A stretch of 64,000 nt of DNA from assembly GCA_037447655.1 (NCBI GenBank), contig JBBHKE010002332.1:17146-81145 (forward strand), read 5' to 3'. The notes under the pieces are model-generated. The model was not told the DNA's origin. It searched no databases and worked only from the letters and a program-made list of their open reading frames with translations. Positions 60,064 through 64,000 of the stretch are shown here, piece by piece (position 1 is the first letter of the stretch; each line of letters starts with the position of its first letter). This DNA is from Zygnema cylindricum (lineage: Eukaryota > Streptophyta > Zygnematophyceae > Zygnematales > Zygnemataceae). Both the position numbers and the translations under genes were made by a program.

Positions 60064-60800
60064 GTTTCATCATATTCCAAAGTCCTCAAAACCCCGTTCG
60101 TCACTAAAGTCATCCTCGTGTAAGTCGGCGGTTTGTACGCCTTGAACGAAATCCCGTGCCCTCGCGGTGGGAAGTGGCACCTCATCACCTTCAAAATGGT
60201 TGCGCCATTTCATGATTATGCATTGTAAATCGGGTGTGAGCATTGATTCATCCCATTTCCCGTCTTTAAGTGATAAGCCACATTGTAACATCGCTTTTCT
60301 CGCGTACCCCATGTCAAGTTTATCTTTAATGTGGTTAACCTCTCAGATCGAATAGCGAGCCAACCTAAGGAAAAATTCCTTTCCCAGTCCCTTTAGTTTT
60401 TCGGACCACCCATGAGAGTTGGGATTCCCCCATTGGTTGTTTTCGATTCGCTTCACTTTCTAACTCTCCCATTTCTTACTCCAAACCTCCTTTATTTTTG
60501 CAATGACAAATGAGTCTGCCGGTTGAACCAAGTGTGTAGCACACAGAGGGAAGAAATGAAGTATGGTGTTCTTTGCAACCAAGACCCGATTTAGTTCTTG
60601 CGACATGTTGTGGCCTCCACAATTGTCGACAAACAAAATTTTTTCTCGTCTTTCTCAATCTCCTTGAATACGATCGGCGGTCATCAACCCATTGAGGGAA
60701 TACAATCTTGTCATTCCATCCTTTTGGGCCGGTGCGATAACATTCTCCAGCGAATGGAAATAATGGGCAATGAAAAAAGTGTAAGAAATAAAAGACATGG
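60064..60800 (-). pseudogene. pogo/Tigger-like (DDE_1) transposase relic
   Basis: Read across frameshifts on the minus strand: GWNDKIVFPQWVDD, then LFVDNCGGHNMSQELN, FPLCATHLVQPADSFVIAKI, then KDKLDMGYARKAMLQCGLSL and ECMLTPDLQ-like sequence. VDN.GGH followed by F.P..THL.QP.D.F.I..IK is the core of the DDE_1 endonuclease domain of pogo-type Tc1/mariner transposases and jerky/CENP-B-like proteins. Frame breaks occur near 60330, 60475 and 60640. The upstream end meets an assembly gap, so the helix-turn-helix region is not seen. Confidence 0.75.
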
Positions 60801-60819
60801 AAATAATGGGCAATGAAAA

Positions 60820-60829
60820 NNNNNNNNNN
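60820..60829. other. Assembly gap (10 N) next to a short duplication
   Basis: ggaaataatgggcaatgaaaa occurs at 60755 and 60799, the second copy running into the N block. The gap probably hides more of this 44-bp tandem repeat. Confidence 0.8.
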
Positions 60830-61139
60830 CATCTATCTGTAACACTCATATATTAAATCCTGAATCGGTTAAAACATCATAGGTCAAAACCCTTATACTA
60901 AAAGTTTTCCGTAAAAACCCTTTGAAGGTGTGTAGTATAGAATACCAAATGATTCAGTAAATCCGACGTTAAAACCCCTAACAGTCAAATGACATAAAAC
61001 ATAGTAACACCGCTTAAACTTCGTATAACCGAAAGACTCAGTATAAAACACAGTCGAGATTCAACCGACAACTCATCCATGAAACTCTCAAAGACAACAA
61101 AAAGTACAGATGAAGGTGATGATGATGATCAAGAGGCTG
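60830..61139. other. No recognisable feature
   Basis: Short cgtaaaaaccc and ttaaaacccct words recur, but no gene or element end can be defined. Confidence 0.4.
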
Positions 61140-62190
61140 ACGTTGCCACCAACATCTTGTTGTCTAATACGCGGAATTTGGCCATTGAAGATAGGAAATC
61201 TTGACGAAAGGCGCATAATCTGTTGTTCTACAACCACCGTTGCAGTCGGAGAACTAGTAGTAGTAGTGGAAGTAGACATGAAAAACAACAGAAACTCTCA
61301 AAGTACCTACTCAACAGCCAACTTAGAGCTGACACAAAATATGACTCAGAAAGCCAATATGCTTCAAATTCGCCACAATGATACAAAATACAGTAAACTG
61401 ACAATCCCCAAAATTGCAGCCTAAATGACTTAGTAAACCATAAGATATGATGTGTGGAAGTTTCCCAAAAATGCCTTTTGAAAATCATATTCCCAAAACT
61501 GGATACTACAAAATTGGCTAAGTCCTAAATTATATACTCACAATGTCTATCTACTGATCTACACTAATTTGGGTAACCATTACTACGGTTATTATCTTGA
61601 CTAACAACAAAGCATCCTACCTATACGTCACTATACCTCAAAACCCTAATTATTATTTTCTAAAAACCTGATTAATGGAACACTAATTTTTATCACACTA
61701 AAATACAAACTAATGTTATTCAGATGTTTACAAACATTGAACCGTACACAAAACGTTCTAATCGTACACAAAACGTTCAAATGCTTAGTCAGCGGTAGCC
61801 GCTAAAGTCCAGCCGAATGTGGTCGTGTAGTACGAAACACCTTAGTGCTTTGTCACTTGTGGTCCCACGTGAATCACGCCTCGTCACTTTGTGGTCCCAC
61901 GTAAATCTCGCCTCGTCACTTGCGGTCCCACGTGAATCGCGTCCGTCGACGTCTCTCAAAATCAATGATCATAATTCACTTCCAAAATATCCGGACGTTT
62001 CTATTTAATGATCATAAAAATATTCCGTACCATATAATTCCAAAATATCTGTATGACTCCAAAAATAGCCGTACCATATATTTTTCGAGATATCCGGATC
62101 AGATTCCGTCCGTCTGATCTGGCGATTCCAATTGCCTGCTGCGTGACGCGTGTCGACGTCACTTCGTAAAACCTGTAGAGGTACAATACA
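61140..62190 (-). mobile_element. Truncated family-2-like Copia: LTR/leader plus gag start
   Basis: Gag starts at 61279 (MSTSTTTTSSPTATVVVEQQ, then MRLSSRFPIFNG), homologous to the family-2 gag N-terminus, and breaks off near 61140. Upstream on the minus strand, the leader (tttgggaaacttccacacatc, agttttgggaatatg) parallels that of the family-2 LTRs, but is diverged. The LTR may begin near TGTATTGTACCTC at about 62190. I treat it as a related, older subfamily. Confidence 0.5.
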
Positions 62191-62339
62191 CCCTATTGTA
62201 CTTTGCCTACTATAACACTAATAAAGGTAAGTCTTATATACCACTTTTTAGAAACTATTCAAAGTCTACTCTATTTACTAACTAAAGATTTCAAATCTAA
62301 ACATATAGCTGACATCTTGACAGAATATAGACTGACCAA

Positions 62340-63215
62340 AGTGCACCCTTTGGAAGAGCTGACTCCATTGAGTCTGCCACAAAAAGAACCCTTGAATTTG
62401 CTCCCCTGAGCAGTAAATTATCAATGGTCAAAGATGACCTTTTATATAGAAGCTCCCTCGGAGAAAGGCGGCTACCTATATTTTCCTAAGTCCTAAACCC
62501 CTCTCTTATCCCTCTACTACTAAAATACTGAGCCAATCAATTCACTGTACAGTATAGTAAGGTACTTGGCCCGGAGTACTTTTTGTACAGCCATTGTACG
62601 ACATGGCCAAGAAGACGACGCCTGCCATATCCGGGTTCGCCATAGTATGTCCCGGAGATGCCGCCATCCAATGTCACGTCGCCACGTGTCATTCGGTGTG
62701 GCTATGACTGCAAACCGCCAAATTGTCCATTGCGCGATGTCAGTTTCCTCCTTAGCCGTTCGATTGACAACGGCCTTAATTTATAGCCGTCTAAAATACA
62801 AGCAGTACTTTTCGATGTAATTCTATCTAACTATGTCTATGTGATTGTGGTCCGTTCTTCAGTTATATGAACTTCTTTATTTCCACATCTTTAAGTAGCT
62901 ATCGTATCCTATATACTTCGACACAGGTGCTAGGCTACATGGTAACGACGCTATGCTATTTGGACGGACGGTAGGTACCAGGATGAAATCCTGGGTCCGT
63001 CAACCTTTTTGGTAAGTTTACCAAAGGGCTGCCTTCTGACTCTACGGGAAGCATAGGCAGCCATGTCTTTAGCTTCCTCTCCAACCTTCAGTGACTACGA
63101 CAAGTATGGGGGCTAAAGAGTGAAGTTAGAAGCAGACTGCCTCTGCTTTTTCCTACTTCTATTTAAATAAATTAAGTTACCTAGAAAATACCTAAGTAAA
63201 CCTTTAATTTCAACA
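62340..63215 (-). repeat. LTR E (family-1 LTR, 3' end unclear)
   Basis: It starts TGTTGAAATTAAAGG at 63215. It contains the antisense tRNA-like segment (62925-63015), a G-box (cgccacgtgtca) at about 62680, gtacagccattgtac words and aatttgctcccctgagcag. Its other end, near 62340, is truncated or diverged, so no TSD could be read. Confidence 0.65.
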
Positions 63216-63640
63216 TCTCTCTGAATTTGCCTCTCTCCTCTTCACCCTCTCTTTCCTGCTCTCTCCTTGCCACTCTTCCGCCCTCTTCCTCTCAATCCTC
63301 CTCTCCCATTCCCTCTCTCTCCCGGTTTGCCTCTCCCACTCCCCCCTCATCTCCCTCTTCCTCTCCCTCTCCCTTTCCCTCTATCTCTCCCTCTCCCTCT
63401 CCCTCTCAATCTGCCGCTCCCTCTCCCCCTCCTCCTCGTTCTACCTCTCTCTCTCCCTTTTCCTCTACCTCTCTTTCTCACTCTCCGTGTTAATCTGACG
63501 CTCTCTCTTCCTCTCCACCTCCCTCTGCCTCTCTCTCTTCCTCTTCCTCTCCCTCTCCCTCTCACTCTACCTCTCTCTCGATCCCTTCCTCTCCCTCTCC
63601 CTCACAATATGCCTCTCTCTCCATACTTTTTTTAACCTCT
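63216..63640 (+). repeat. (CTCTCC)n polypyrimidine tract
   Basis: ctctccctctcc-type hexamers run from directly after LTR E to about 63610. All frames give repetitive Ser/Pro, Leu/Pro or Arg/Gly peptides that are not coding. Confidence 0.85.
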
Positions 63641-64000
63641 TTCTTACCGAATTTGTTGTTCTCACTCCCTTTTTGTTTCACTTGTTATGTCGAAGGCGCG
63701 GGATTTTGTTCGACAAGCCTATGGAATTGAGATAAAAGTGGATGGACTGCTGACATGCATTTGCGTTTGGTTCTTTGTCCATTAATCGGAAATTTTTAGG
63801 ATATCATAGTGCAGATATGGGCTGCACATATTTAGACTTGTTAGAGGAGATAAGTTGTTTTTTGTATGTATATATTTTTGGTGTGTCAAACGTATACTCC
63901 ATGTCGATTGTATATTTAGTGATTCTACAAGTTAGCGAGTTTTAACCTCGGGGCTCTTTAGCATCATTAGGCATGGATTAGAGTATTATTTTTTATTTGT
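63641..64000. other. Window end, nothing assigned
   Basis: A plus-strand stretch at about 63740-63860 (reading AFGSLSINRKFLGYHSADMG with nearby stops) hints at a decayed protein-coding relic. I cannot assign a family to it. Confidence 0.3.

Noticed and set aside
63740-63860. Decayed transposase or nuclease fragment
   Set aside because: A short run of plausible residues interrupted by stops; no diagnostic motif.

Overview
This is a nuclear eukaryotic window. Its genes have many introns with consensus GT..AG borders, its A/T content is high, simple repeats are common, and roughly half of it is retrotransposon. The best gene encodes a CCCH zinc-finger protein whose domain order matches a land-plant family, and the LTR elements are all Ty1/copia type. 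That suggests a streptophyte (plant lineage, possibly a charophyte alga). This placement is an inference, because no organelle gene, rRNA or diagnostic marker is present.

Region 1 (1-8.6 kb): a complete 11-exon minus-strand gene (832-8552) for a 493-aa CCCH zinc-finger protein with an RS-rich segment, a coiled coil and an acidic tail. All exon phases agree. Several introns carry short inverted-repeat transposons.

Region 2 (8.6-13.9 kb): intergenic DNA built largely from small non-autonomous DNA elements. These include a hAT-like element with an 8-bp target-site duplication (TSD), two foldback structures, and copies of a short MITE family. The family's terminal repeats read ACACCG..AATCGCTATTAG and its TSDs are 3 bp.

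Region 3 (13.9-20.7 kb): a second minus-strand gene of four predicted exons. It encodes about 579 aa, dominated by a charged E/K/R helix. Its 3.9-kb intron holds a CA-repeat and a ~49-bp satellite array split by a second hAT-like element with a perfect 8-bp TSD.

Region 4 (20.7-26.7 kb): more MITEs (one inserted in another), purine and pyrimidine tracts, and one exon of a TSG101/ELC-type UEV domain. The 3' splice site and exon start of that exon are tandemly repeated four times. A cluster of CCACGTGG (G-box) motifs follows.

Region 5 (26.7-33.85 kb, plus strand): a defective Copia family-1 element with a second, internally deleted copy inserted between integrase and reverse transcriptase. The insertion is flanked by the TSD gaaat. 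Inner and outer copies share the same stop codons over about 1.5 kb.

Region 6 (34.2-53.3 kb, minus strand): an array of Copia family-2 elements laid end to end with shared LTRs (LTR-int-LTR-int-LTR-gag-LTR-int-LTR). All are broken, and one is split by a solo family-1 LTR with a 5-bp TSD.

Region 7 (53.4-64 kb): a truncated family-1 element on the minus strand, further family-1 LTRs, a pogo/Tigger-like DDE transposase relic, a truncated family-2-like gag/LTR, CT-rich tracts, and two 10-base assembly gaps (24884-24893 and 60820-60829).

No canonical tRNA or rRNA gene, CRISPR array, operon or biosynthetic cluster was seen. The most unusual items are the duplicated splice acceptor in front of the UEV exon, the tandem LTR-sharing retrotransposon array, the self-nested Copia pair with shared stop codons, and a tRNA-like segment carried antisense in every family-1 LTR.
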